Part shown: positions 26,356 through 34,212 of the stretch, piece after piece | How the letters are laid out: every line of letters begins with the position of its first letter | Position numbering within the stretch: the first letter of the stretch is position 1 | Source of the DNA: Lewinella sp. IMCC34183 | Lineage (GTDB): Bacteria; Bacteroidota; Bacteroidia; Chitinophagales; Saprospiraceae | DNA length: 64,000 nucleotides | Assembly (NCBI RefSeq): GCF_003390915.1 | Contig: NZ_QMEM01000006.1 | Span: 124,001 to 188,000, forward strand | Reading direction: 5' to 3' | Notes under the pieces: model-generated | Seen by the model: only the letters and a program-made list of their open reading frames with translations | What the model was told of the DNA's origin: nothing | Databases searched by the model: none | Program-made: the position numbers and the translations under genes

Positions 26356-26364
26356 TCAAATATA
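26356..26364 (-). promoter_or_regulatory. -7 promoter element at the start codon (TATATTTGA)
   Basis: On the minus strand an exact TAnnTTTG element ends two bases before the ATG of the 196-residue gene. It also overlaps the tail of the hairpin that ends the DUF1573 gene, so terminator and promoter abut. Confidence 0.45.
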
Positions 26365-26366
26365 GA

Positions 26367-26398
26367 AAATGCCCGCCCCTTTGCAGGAACGGGCATTT
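26367..26398 (-). terminator. Rho-independent terminator after the DUF1573 gene
   Basis: A perfect nine-base stem AAATGCCCG / CGGGCATTT with a 14-base loop. On the minus strand the second arm runs into TTTTCTATATTT. It lies 55 bases past the DUF1573 stop codon. Confidence 0.75.
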
Positions 26399-26452
26399 AC
26401 GTTTTAGCCAATAGCTGTCGGACGCTTTTGAAGCGCCGGGCGACCGAGAGGC

Positions 26453-26920
26453 TTACTTACCGTTGTTAAACATACCGGCGTCACCGGCGGGTACGGCGTT
26501 CGGCTGCGCGGGCTTGTCGAGTACCTCACCCATGATGGTGAGCACGACGGGCTCCTTGCTGACGTTGGTGGTCAGGGTCACGCGCTTGCGGAACTTACCC
26601 AGGCGATCGGTGGCGTAGCGCACCTTTACCTCTCCGGTCTCACCGGGGCCTACGGGCAGGTCGCTGAAGCTCGGCACGGTACAGCCGCAGGAACCCACGG
26701 CGTTGGTGATGATGATGGGCTCGGTGCCGGTATTCGTAAAGGTGAAGGTCCGGTAGGGGTCGGAATTCTGCTCGATGGTACCGTAGTCGATCTCGGTCTT
26801 CTCGAACGACATGCCAGAAGCGGCGGCGGCGGTCTGCTCGGTAGCGGCGGCCTGGGCCTGTACCGTCACGCTGGCGCCGAGGCAGCTCAGAAGGACTAGG
26901 AGGGAAAAGATGCGCTTCAT
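26453..26920 (-). CDS. DUF1573 periplasmic protein
   Basis: A protein of 155 residues with a signal peptide (IFSLLVLLSCLGASVTVQAQ) and one Ig-like DUF1573 domain: SFEKTEIDYGTIEQNSDPYR, FTFTNTGTEPIIITNAVGSC, the CxC motif in SCGCTVPSF, and GETGEVKVRYATDRLGKF. DUF1573 proteins are abundant in Bacteroidota and act outside the inner membrane with unknown role. The ATG at 26918-26920 starts the signal peptide. A TAACTTAGC -7-like element lies 22 bases upstream and a clear terminator follows, so this is a single-gene unit. Confidence 0.9.
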   Translation of the reverse strand: MKRIFSLLVLLSCLGASVTVQAQAAATEQTAAAASGMSFEKTEIDYGTIEQNSDPYRTFTFTNTGTEPIIITNAVGSCGCTVPSFSDLPVGPGETGEVKVRYATDRLGKFRKRVTLTTNVSKEPVVLTIMGEVLDKPAQPNAVPAGDAGMFNNGK

Positions 26921-26942
26921 AAGTCGGTTGTTTTCTTCGTAT

Positions 26943-26951
26943 GCTAAGTTA
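26943..26951 (-). promoter_or_regulatory. Candidate -7 element for the DUF1573 gene (TAACTTAGC)
   Basis: The minus strand reads TAACTTAGC, one mismatch from TAnnTTTG, 22 bases before the ATG. Confidence 0.35.
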
Positions 26952-27070
26952 CGGCGGACAGGCATTGTCCACCCTCACATTCTTATCCTTTAACGCCACA
27001 CCACGGCAAAAGATGATAGGCCCTCCCCCTTTTCGGTGTTAATGGGATGTAAAAAATTGAAGCGACAGAC

Positions 27071-27103
27071 TTGTGTAATTGCCGAAGACCTGCTTATCTT
27101 TGC
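27071..27103 (+). promoter_or_regulatory. Promoter of tRNA-Ala
   Basis: TTG at 27071-27073 and TATCTTTGC at 27095-27103 are spaced 21 bases apart, fitting the Bacteroidota -33/-7 pattern. The tRNA begins 17 bases downstream. Confidence 0.7.
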
Positions 27104-27120
27104 CACCGCTTAACCGCCAC

Positions 27121-27195
<75 letters not shown>

Positions 27196-27196
27196 G

Positions 27197-27231
27197 AAAA
27201 GGGACTTTCGCTTCGCGATTGTCCCTTTTTT
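27197..27231 (+). terminator. Rho-independent terminator of tRNA-Ala
   Basis: A stem AAAAGGGAC / GTCCCTTTT with the 15-base loop TTTCGCTTCGCGATT, ending in a T-run. Confidence 0.85.
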
Positions 27232-27236
27232 AATTT

Positions 27237-27320
27237 CCCTCAATCCCTCAATCCCTCAATCCCTCAGTCCCTCAATCCCTCAATCCCTCAATCCCTCAAT
27301 CCCTCAATCCCTCAATCCCT
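27237..27320. repeat. 8-bp minisatellite (CCCTCAAT)n
   Basis: Ten complete tandem copies of CCCTCAAT plus a partial copy. The only variant is one A-to-G change in unit four (CCCTCAGT). The array fills the gap between the tRNA terminator and the convergent methyltransferase gene, and its last two units form the 3' end and stop codon of that gene. Confidence 0.98.
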
Positions 27321-28107
27321 TAACCATATTAAGGCTGTAGGTAAGCGGTATCAGCCCCGGCATCTGCTCGAATTGGTAGCGGTCCTCCCCCACTTCCACC
27401 AGGTTGTCGAAGCAGTCGTAGGGGCTGTAGTCGTACTCGTCCATCCGGCGCAGGGTAAGTCCCGCACCCAGCAGCGCGTTGATCACGTCGCTGATCGGGT
27501 GGTCCCAGCTGACCTCGGTACCCTTCACTTCCTCGCTCCCGTCGGTGTAGCTTCCCTGGCTTTCCTCCACGATCGCCTGCCGGTCGAAGTAGCCGTACTT
27601 GATACCCGTACGGTCTGCGTTCCAGAGCCAGGCCAGCGGGTGAAACTCCACAAACACGAACTGCCCGCCGGGCTTCAGGTAGCGCGCCACGACGGCGGCC
27701 CAGCGGTCCAGGTCCGGCAGCCAGCCGATGGTCCCGTAGGTGGTGAAGACGATGTCAAAGGTTTCGTCGAGGTGCTCCGGCAGGCTGTAGAGGTCGCAGT
27801 TGATGAAGCGACCCGGCAGCCCCGAGCGTTCGGAGAGTTGGCGGGCGGCACCGATGGCCCGGTCGCTCAGGTCCACGCCGGTCACGGAGGCGCCGCGGCG
27901 GGCCAGGGACAGGGTGTCCTGTCCGAAATGACACTGTAAGTGAAGCAGGCTTTTGCCCGTGAGGTCCCTGGGTAGCATTCCCAGTTCTATCTCCCGCAGG
28001 CTCTCCTGGCCGGTCAGCCAGCCGGCTACGTCGTAGAAGGCACTCGTCAGGTGGGCGGCCGTGCGCTGGTTCCAGTGTTCGCGGTTGAGGTCCAGGTAAT
28101 TTTCCAT
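27304..28107 (-). CDS. Class I SAM-dependent methyltransferase
   Basis: A protein of 267 residues. It opens YLDLNREHWNQRTAAHLTSA and has the SAM-binding motif I SLLHLQCHFGQDTLSLARRG, VTGVDLSDRAIGAARQLSE, INCDLYSLPEHLDETFDIVF and the post-motif LKPGGQFVFVEFHPLAW. This places it in the Methyltransf_11/25 group; the acceptor molecule is unknown. The final residues KGLRD and the TGA stop are encoded inside the CCCTCAAT repeat array. The ATG at 28105-28107 is preceded by a -7-like TATTTTCGG with a three-base gap. Confidence 0.88.
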   Translation of the reverse strand: MENYLDLNREHWNQRTAAHLTSAFYDVAGWLTGQESLREIELGMLPRDLTGKSLLHLQCHFGQDTLSLARRGASVTGVDLSDRAIGAARQLSERSGLPGRFINCDLYSLPEHLDETFDIVFTTYGTIGWLPDLDRWAAVVARYLKPGGQFVFVEFHPLAWLWNADRTGIKYGYFDRQAIVEESQGSYTDGSEEVKGTEVSWDHPISDVINALLGAGLTLRRMDEYDYSPYDCFDNLVEVGEDRYQFEQMPGLIPLTYSLNMVKGLRD

Positions 28108-28110
28108 GCC

Positions 28111-28119
28111 CCGAAAATA
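28111..28119 (-). promoter_or_regulatory. Candidate -7 element abutting the methyltransferase start (TATTTTCGG)
   Basis: The minus strand reads TATTTTCGG-GGC-ATG, one mismatch from TAnnTTTG, implying almost no 5' leader. Confidence 0.35.
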
Positions 28120-28164
28120 GGGCGGCGAAGCGCAGGTGCAATGCCTGTAGCGGCGCGGTTTGCG

Positions 28165-28959
28165 TCACCAGCGGTAGACGAGGCCGATCCCCGCGCCGGT
28201 CACGTCGAGGTTCCAGCCCGTAGCGGCGGGGGCGCGCTTGTGCAGTTCCGGGATGAGCACCCCCAGGGTAGCCCCGAGCAGGTAACCCGCCGCGATGTCG
28301 GTCGGAAAATGCTTGCCGGCCTGGTAGCGGGCGTGGCCCGTCAGCAGGGGAATGGCCGCGGCCCCGGCCCAGAGCAACGGACGCAGCGGGCTCTCGGGAT
28401 ATAGGTCATGGAACACCTTTGCGGTAAAGAAGCTAAGGGCGGCGGTGTTGCTGGTGTGTCCCGATACAAAGGACTGGCGGGCGTCGTTGCTCGCCTGGTT
28501 GAAGGGGTCGTGCTCGGGGTTGAAGGTGAGCGGACGGTTGCGGCGGACGATCACCTTGGTGGCCTTGGTGAGACCGTCGTTCAAGAGCATGGTTTCCGCC
28601 AGCAGGGTGGCGACCACCAGCACGCGCCGGCGGGGTTCCGGAGCGATCAGCAGGGTGGCCGGCAGGGCGAGGGAGGCGCGCAGCAGGTCGTCGCTGAGGT
28701 TACGGTGCGTTTCGGAATATTGCCGGGTGGCGCCGCGGTCCAGGAACCAGACGCGGTCGCTGCGCTGCCGCGCCAGCTCGCGGGGGGTAAGGCCCGCCAT
28801 CCGGGACTCCACCAGGTGACTGCCGATACTGAGCGCCGCGCCGCCGGCCAGCAACCCGCTTTCGCGTTTCCAGTCGAGCTGGTACGGGAAATCCTGCGCG
28901 CCCAGCGACAGGCCGGTGCACAGCAGCAGAAAGAGAGAGAACGAACGAATAAGGGGCAT
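28165..28959 (-). CDS. PAP2-superfamily phosphatase
   Basis: A protein of 264 residues with a signal peptide (LIRSFSLFLLLCTGLSLGAQ). The acid-phosphatase motifs are KATKVIVRRNRP, FVSGHTSNTAALSFF (usually PSGH) and GHARYQAGKHFPTDIAAGYL (usually SRxxxxxHxxxD). The core residues Lys, Arg-Pro, SGH and His-Asp are kept, so it is probably active. Likely substrates are phosphatidate or undecaprenyl pyrophosphate on the periplasmic side, by family. The ATG at 28957-28959 starts the signal peptide; a GC-rich imperfect inverted repeat (TTACCGCCG/CGGCGGGTAA) sits just upstream. Confidence 0.85.
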   Translation of the reverse strand: MPLIRSFSLFLLLCTGLSLGAQDFPYQLDWKRESGLLAGGAALSIGSHLVESRMAGLTPRELARQRSDRVWFLDRGATRQYSETHRNLSDDLLRASLALPATLLIAPEPRRRVLVVATLLAETMLLNDGLTKATKVIVRRNRPLTFNPEHDPFNQASNDARQSFVSGHTSNTAALSFFTAKVFHDLYPESPLRPLLWAGAAAIPLLTGHARYQAGKHFPTDIAAGYLLGATLGVLIPELHKRAPAATGWNLDVTGAGIGLVYRW

Positions 28960-29128
28960 GCAGTCAGAATTACCGCCGGGCAATCGGCGGGTAACGAGCT
29001 AACTCAATAATACGAAATTTTAGTTTGCCCCGAAAGCGGCATGGCTGATAAACGTCTGCCCCACGGCGGACCGATCAACCACGTGGCGGCTCCCGCGTTA
29101 CTTTCATTCAACCCAAACACTAAGCAAC

Positions 29129-29764
29129 ATGCCATTACGATTAGGAGACACCGCCCCCAACTTTGACGCCAAGACCACCGAAGGCGACATCAATTTCTAC
29201 GACTGGGCCGGTGACCAGTGGGTCGTGCTGTACAGCCACCCCAGCGATTACACCCCTGTCTGCACCACCGAGCTCGGCCGTACCGCCCAGCTGAAGGAAG
29301 ACTTCGAAAAGCGCAACGCCAAGGTCATCGCCCTGAGCGTCGACGACCTGAAAAGCCACCAGGGCTGGGTAAAGGACATCGAGGAAACTCAGAATTGTAC
29401 GATGAATTTCCCCATCATCGCCGACTCCGACAAGTCCATCGCTACGGCCTACGATATGCTGCACCCCAAAGCCGACAGCAACTTCACCGTCCGCTCGGTC
29501 TTCATCATCGACCCCCAGCATAAGGTGCGCCTGACCCTCACTTACCCCCCCAGCACCGGCCGCAACTTCCAGGAGATCCTCCGTGTACTCGACAGCCTCC
29601 AGCTGACCGACGGCTACAGCGTGGCCACCCCCGTAGACTGGAACGACGGCGAGGACGTGGTCGTCAGCCCCTCCATCAAGACCGAAGATATCCCCGACAA
29701 ATTCCCTAAAGGCCACAAGGTGATCAAGCCTTACCTGCGTACTACGCCTCAGCCGAATAGATAG
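29129..29764 (+). CDS. 1-Cys peroxiredoxin (Prx6-type)
   Basis: A protein of 211 residues: LRLGDTAPNFDAKTTEGDIN, the active-site loop HPSDYTPVCTTELGR with peroxidatic Cys45, and the long C-terminal domain of the Prx6 class (VRLTLTYPPSTGRNFQEIL; DWNDGEDVVVSP; KFPKGHKVIKPYLRTTPQP). It reduces hydrogen and alkyl peroxides. A second cysteine at ~90 is not at a known resolving position. The loop has PSDYTP where most family members have PADFTP. The start fits the family exactly. A large inverted repeat follows the stop codon. Confidence 0.95.
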   Translation: MPLRLGDTAPNFDAKTTEGDINFYDWAGDQWVVLYSHPSDYTPVCTTELGRTAQLKEDFEKRNAKVIALSVDDLKSHQGWVKDIEETQNCTMNFPIIADSDKSIATAYDMLHPKADSNFTVRSVFIIDPQHKVRLTLTYPPSTGRNFQEILRVLDSLQLTDGYSVATPVDWNDGEDVVVSPSIKTEDIPDKFPKGHKVIKPYLRTTPQPNR

Positions 29765-29776
29765 TACTGTAGTACT

Positions 29777-29822
29777 GTAGTTCTGTAGTCCGCGCAATAC
29801 GGATGCGCGACTACAGAACTAC
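29777..29822. repeat. Long inverted repeat (GTAGT-type) after the peroxiredoxin gene
   Basis: Arms of 20 and 19 bases (29777-29796 and 29804-29822) pair throughout with a single bulge and a seven-base loop. The left flank is itself repetitive (GTACTGTAGTACTGTAGT). No T-run follows. The word GTAGTC recurs after the unrelated gene at 44842-44880, pointing to a dispersed intergenic element. Confidence 0.8.
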
Positions 29823-29870
29823 AAGACTACCGAACTAAAACTTCTCCCCCCCCTAACCAACACCATCTAA

Positions 29871-32267
29871 ATGAACCGTATCCCACTGCTATTCCTCCTA
29901 TTCCTCTGCACCTGCGTCCCCGCCTTTAATGGATTACAGGCCCAGGACGATGACGACAAGGAAAAAACCGAAAAAGAGGACAAAGACGCCTACAAGGAAC
30001 TTACCAAGGACGCCCGCGTGCAGGAAGGACTGTTCGGGGTGATCGAAAAGGACGGCAAGACCTACTTCCAGCTGCCCATGGACTTGCTCGAGGAGGAAAT
30101 CCTCGTCGTGAGCCGCATCAGCGGGCACGTCAAGGGGCTGAACTTCGGCGGCGCCGGTATGAAGAGCCGGCCGCAGCAGGTCGTACGCTGGCAGAAGAAG
30201 GGAGAAAAAGTCCTCCTGCGGAGCGTCAGCTACAACAGCGTGGCCAGCGAGGAGCTGCCCGTGTACCAGTCGGTGAAGAATAACAACTTCGAGCCCATCG
30301 TAGCCGCCTTTGACATAAAAGCCTACGGCCCCGACAGCGCCTCCGTGATTGCCGACGTGACCGCCTTCTTTACCAACGACGAGCCGATGATCGGCGCCCT
30401 CGACGACGGGGAGCGTAAGCGGTTCGGCATCAAGGGACTCGACAAGGACCGGAGCCTGGTCATGAACGTGAAGGCCTTCCCCAGCAACGTGGAAGTGCGC
30501 CACGTACTTACCTACCGCGGCGACGACCTCCCCGACAACCAGGTGACCGGCACCCTTTCGGTGGAGATGAACCAAAGTTTCATCCTGCTGCCCGCCGACC
30601 CCATGCAGCCGCGGAAGTACGATCCTCGTGTCGGCTACTTCAGCATCGAGCAGACCAACTACGGTCTCGACGCCCAGCGTGCCGAGAAGCAGCGCTTCAT
30701 TACCCGCTGGCGCCTCGAGCCCGTGGATATGGAAGCCTGGGAGCGCGGTGAGCTGGTCGACGTGAAAAAACCTATCGTCTACTACATCGACCCCGCCACC
30801 CCGGCCGAGTGGGCCCCCTACATAAAGCAGGGCGTTGACGACTGGCAGAAGGCCTTCGAGGCCATCGGCCTGAAGAACGCCATCATGGCCAAGGATGCCC
30901 CCACCAAGGCGGAAGACCCCGACTGGAGCCCCGAAGATGTGCGCTACAGCGTGATCCGCTACGTGACCACCGAAATCCAGAACGCCCAGGGACCCCACGT
31001 ACACGACCCGCGCACCGGCGAGATCCTGGAGAGCGACATCATCTGGTACCACAACGTCATGAACCTGCTGCGGAACTGGTACCTGATCCAGACGGCCGCC
31101 GTGAACGAGGACGCCCGCAGCCCAAAGTTCAAGCAGGAAGTGATGGGTAAGCTCATCCGGTTCGTGGCCGCTCACGAGGTCGGTCACACCCTGGGCCTGC
31201 CCCACAACATGGGCAGCAGCCCCGCCTACTCGGTAGCGCAGCTGCGGACGCCCGGCTTCGTGCAGGAGAACGGCGTCTCGCCCAGTATCATGGACTACGC
31301 CCGCTTCAACTACGTGGCCCAACCCGAGGATGAAGGCGTTGGCCTCCACCCCAAGATCGGACCTTACGACTACTACGCCATCCGCTACGGGTACCTCCCG
31401 ATCCCGGAGGGTAACGAGGAGCAGGTGCTCAATGAGATGATCAAGGAAAAAGCCGATGACCCCATCTACCGCTACGGCCGGCAGACGCGCAACGGATACG
31501 ACGCGAGCGCCCAGACCGAGGACGTCGGCGACGATGCCGTACTCGCCTCAACCCTGGGTATCGCCAACCTGAAGCGCATCGTGCCCGAGATAAAGGACTG
31601 GATGGCCGAGGACGGCCAGTACTTCGACAACCTCGAGGAAGTCTACGACAACGTCATCGGCCAGCTGCGCCGGTATACCGGTCACGTAGCCAACAACGTG
31701 GGCAGCGTATACGAGTGGCAACGCAGCAGCGACGAGGATAAAGTGGTCTATGAGGTCGCTCCGCGCGCCAAGCAGCAGGCTGCCGTGAAATTCATCAACG
31801 AGCAGATCTTCAAGACGCCCATGTGGCTGGTCAACGAGGACATCCTGCAGCGGATCTCGGCCACCGGCGTCGCCGACAAGATCGAGTCCCTGCAGACCTA
31901 CGCCATCGGTACCCTCATGAACGAGGATCGCCTGAACCGGCTCGTCGAGGAGGCCGCCCGCAACACCCAGGCGTACGGTGTCATGGACCTGATGAACGAT
32001 ACCCGTACCGGCATCTTTACCGCCGAGAATACCAACAGCAGCTACGGCCGCAACCTGCAGGCCAACTACGTGGATGCCCTGACGAAGCTGCTCAAGAACG
32101 AGGACGTGGCCGCCGACGTACGCGCCGCCGCCCGCGCCAACCTGATGGAGATCCGCAGCAGCCTCAGCGGCCGCAGCGGTGACGCCCTGGTGGCCGGCCA
32201 CCAGTCGGAGCTGAGCCAGAACATCCAGGTCGCCCTGACGGGTCTGGAAGCCATGACTGGCAAGTAA
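29871..32267 (+). CDS. Secreted zinc-dependent metalloprotease (metzincin, DUF5117/DUF5118 type)
   Basis: A protein of 798 residues with a signal peptide (IPLLFLLFLCTCVPAFNGLQ) and an acidic stretch QDDDDKEKTEKEDKDAYKEL. The N-terminal DUF5118/5117-like region contains GLFGVIEKDGKTYFQLPMDL and ILVVSRISGHVKGLNFGGAG. A metzincin catalytic motif HEVGHTLGLPHN lies at about residue 435 with the Met-turn PSIMDYARFNY downstream, then a helical DUF4953-like C-terminus. The family is frequent in Bacteroidota, exported, and probably degrades proteins outside the cell; the true substrate is unknown. A strong terminator follows. Confidence 0.92.
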   Translation: MNRIPLLFLLFLCTCVPAFNGLQAQDDDDKEKTEKEDKDAYKELTKDARVQEGLFGVIEKDGKTYFQLPMDLLEEEILVVSRISGHVKGLNFGGAGMKSRPQQVVRWQKKGEKVLLRSVSYNSVASEELPVYQSVKNNNFEPIVAAFDIKAYGPDSASVIADVTAFFTNDEPMIGALDDGERKRFGIKGLDKDRSLVMNVKAFPSNVEVRHVLTYRGDDLPDNQVTGTLSVEMNQSFILLPADPMQPRKYDPRVGYFSIEQTNYGLDAQRAEKQRFITRWRLEPVDMEAWERGELVDVKKPIVYYIDPATPAEWAPYIKQGVDDWQKAFEAIGLKNAIMAKDAPTKAEDPDWSPEDVRYSVIRYVTTEIQNAQGPHVHDPRTGEILESDIIWYHNVMNLLRNWYLIQTAAVNEDARSPKFKQEVMGKLIRFVAAHEVGHTLGLPHNMGSSPAYSVAQLRTPGFVQENGVSPSIMDYARFNYVAQPEDEGVGLHPKIGPYDYYAIRYGYLPIPEGNEEQVLNEMIKEKADDPIYRYGRQTRNGYDASAQTEDVGDDAVLASTLGIANLKRIVPEIKDWMAEDGQYFDNLEEVYDNVIGQLRRYTGHVANNVGSVYEWQRSSDEDKVVYEVAPRAKQQAAVKFINEQIFKTPMWLVNEDILQRISATGVADKIESLQTYAIGTLMNEDRLNRLVEEAARNTQAYGVMDLMNDTRTGIFTAENTNSSYGRNLQANYVDALTKLLKNEDVAADVRAAARANLMEIRSSLSGRSGDALVAGHQSELSQNIQVALTGLEAMTGK

Positions 32268-32285
32268 ATCGGCATTTCCCCGTGG

Positions 32286-32328
32286 AAGTCCCCGCCCTCC
32301 GCCCCGCGGAAGACGGGGACTTTTTATT
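32286..32328 (+). terminator. Rho-independent terminator of the metalloprotease gene
   Basis: A perfect nine-base stem AAGTCCCCG / CGGGGACTT with a 19-base GC-rich loop, followed by TTTATTT. Confidence 0.85.
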
Positions 32329-32412
32329 TGATGCCCCACCGGGTGAACCCAAGCCCCCCGCCCCACATAATGGAAAAGCGGGGCGCATGCCGCCCCGGTA
32401 ACCTGAGCAACC

Positions 32413-33429
32413 GTGCAATCTTCCACCCTCCACGCTACCGTGCGGGCCATGCTGGCCGACAACAAGGGCCTGCTCGCCATGGACGAGAGTACGCCCACCG
32501 CCAACAAACGACTCGAGGCGCGCCATATCCCCCCCACCGAAGCCGCCCGGCTGGCGTGGCGCCGCCTGATCGTGACCGCCCCCGGACTCTCGGAAGGGAT
32601 CGGCGGGGCCATTCTCTACGACGAAACCATTCGCCAGACCCTTGCGGATGGTTCTCCCATCGCCAAGGCACTGGCGGATTACGGCATCATCCCCGGCATC
32701 AAGGTCGATGCCAGCACGGTCCCTCTGCCCAACCACTCCGGGGAAGTGATGACCGAGGGGCCCGACGGCCTCCGTAAGCGACTGCAGGAGTACAAATCGA
32801 TGGGGGCCCGCTTCACGAAGTGGCGGGCGGTGATCAACATCGGTTCTGGCTTGCCCAGCCGCGCCGCCATCGACACCAACGCCCAGACGCTGGCGCTCTA
32901 CGCGGCCTTCTGCCAGGAGGCGGACCTGGTACCCATCGTGGAACCGGAAGTGCTCATGGACGGAGACCACAGCCTCCAGCGCTGCGCCGAAGTGACCACC
33001 GAAGTGCTGCACTCTGTCTTTGACCGGCTGTACCGAATGGGTGTGGACTACGGCGGTATGATTCTGAAGCCGAATATGGTCCTTTCCGGCAAGGCATCCG
33101 CCGTACAGGCCGGGATCGACGAGGTAGCGGAGGCTACCGTGACCTGCCTGCTCCGTACGGTACCGGCCAGCGTGGGCGGCGTAGCCTTCCTCTCCGGCGG
33201 TCAGACGCCCGATCAGGCCACCCTCCACCTGAACGCCATGCACCGCGACTACGGCAAGCTGCTCCCCTGGCCGCTCACCTTCTCCTTTTCCCGCGCCGTG
33301 CAGCAGCCGGCGATGGACGCGTGGGCGGGAAAGGAAGCGAACACCGCCGAAGCACAGCGCCTACTGACAACCTATACGAATAGAAACCGGGTGGCCCGAC
33401 AAGGAGCCTACCAGGACGAAACCGCCTAA
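32413..33429 (+). CDS. Class I fructose-bisphosphate aldolase
   Basis: A protein of 338 residues with motifs of the eukaryote-type class I aldolase: GLLAMDESTPTANKRLEA, PGIKVDASTVPLP, GARFTKWRAVINIGSGLPS, VPIVEPEVLMDGDHSLQRC, the Schiff-base lysine near residue 219 in MILKPNMVLSGK, and GGVAFLSGGQTPDQATLHLN. It cleaves fructose-1,6-bisphosphate to DHAP and glyceraldehyde-3-phosphate without metal. It starts with GTG at 32413, which matches the family N-terminus. The HAD hydrolase follows ten bases later, so the two are probably co-transcribed. Confidence 0.96.
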   Translation: MQSSTLHATVRAMLADNKGLLAMDESTPTANKRLEARHIPPTEAARLAWRRLIVTAPGLSEGIGGAILYDETIRQTLADGSPIAKALADYGIIPGIKVDASTVPLPNHSGEVMTEGPDGLRKRLQEYKSMGARFTKWRAVINIGSGLPSRAAIDTNAQTLALYAAFCQEADLVPIVEPEVLMDGDHSLQRCAEVTTEVLHSVFDRLYRMGVDYGGMILKPNMVLSGKASAVQAGIDEVAEATVTCLLRTVPASVGGVAFLSGGQTPDQATLHLNAMHRDYGKLLPWPLTFSFSRAVQQPAMDAWAGKEANTAEAQRLLTTYTNRNRVARQGAYQDETA

Positions 33430-33439
33430 AATTTGACTC

Positions 33440-34054
33440 ATGACCAAGCCAGTCAAGGCCCTCTTTCTCGACATCGGTGGCGTAATGCTCAGCAATGGCT
33501 GGGAAACCTCCTACCGTCAACGGGCCGCCGGACACTTTGGGCTGGACTTTCACCGCATGGAAGCCCTGCACCACCCCATTGCTGCCGTGCTGGAGACGGG
33601 GCACATCACCCTGGATGAATACCTGGACCTAGTCGTATTCCACCAGGAGCGGCCCTTCACGAAGGCGGAGTTCCGCGATTTCATGTTTTCCATGTCGACG
33701 CCCTACCCCGCCGTTATCGATCTGTTCCGGGGATTGAAGGAGCAGTATGCCCTTAAAGTGTTCGTAGTCAGCAACGAATCGCGGGAGCTCAACGCCTACC
33801 GCATCCACCAGTTTGGCCTGGTAGAGTGGATCGACTGCTTCGTATCCTCCTGCTACGTAGGCTACCAGAAACCCGACCCGAATATTTTCAAGCTGGCCCT
33901 CGATCTTGTGCAGGTACCGGCGGAGGAAACGCTGTTTATCGACAACACCGACCTGCACATCCGGGCGGCCGCCCGGCAGCGTATCCCGGGCGTGGTGCAT
34001 CGTGACCTGGATACTACCCGTCGCGAATTGAAAGGCCACGGACTTGAGCTGTGA
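33440..34054 (+). CDS. HAD-family hydrolase (subfamily IA-like)
   Basis: A protein of 204 residues: motif I LFLDIGGVMLSNGW, cap helices (YLDLVVFHQERPFTKAEFRD), motif II VFVVSNESRELNAYRI, motif III VGYQKPDPNIFKLALDLVQ and motif IV TLFIDNTDLHIRAA. The usual second aspartate of motif I (DxD) is glycine, as in YihX-like members that often keep phosphatase activity; the nucleophile and motif IV acids remain. The substrate is unknown. Its position ten bases after aldolase allows, but does not prove, a sugar-phosphate role. Confidence 0.88.
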   Translation: MTKPVKALFLDIGGVMLSNGWETSYRQRAAGHFGLDFHRMEALHHPIAAVLETGHITLDEYLDLVVFHQERPFTKAEFRDFMFSMSTPYPAVIDLFRGLKEQYALKVFVVSNESRELNAYRIHQFGLVEWIDCFVSSCYVGYQKPDPNIFKLALDLVQVPAEETLFIDNTDLHIRAAARQRIPGVVHRDLDTTRRELKGHGLEL

Positions 34055-34212
34055 GCGGGAAAACCGGATCGCCCCGTCGTTGCAGTAGGTTTCCATTTCA
34101 CCAGGTCCACCCTATGGCCAGGCCGGCCCCGGGAAGCTTCGGTGAACCACCGCCGGTTCAGATCCTTGACAGGGAACTAATTTAGAAGCAAGGCGACGTG
34201 CGCAGCGGTCAC

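Noticed and set aside
27237-27320. Possible CRISPR array
   Set aside because: The repeats are contiguous 8-mers with no spacers, so this is a minisatellite.
28969-28995. An inverted repeat TTACCGCCG/CGGCGGGTAA as an operator between the PAP2 and peroxiredoxin genes
   Set aside because: Imperfect and GC-rich, close to what chance gives at this composition; no second copy seen.
33440-34054. HAD hydrolase judged inactive because the second Asp of DxD is Gly
   Set aside because: DxGG is usual in YihX-like HAD enzymes that retain activity; not counted as a broken gene.
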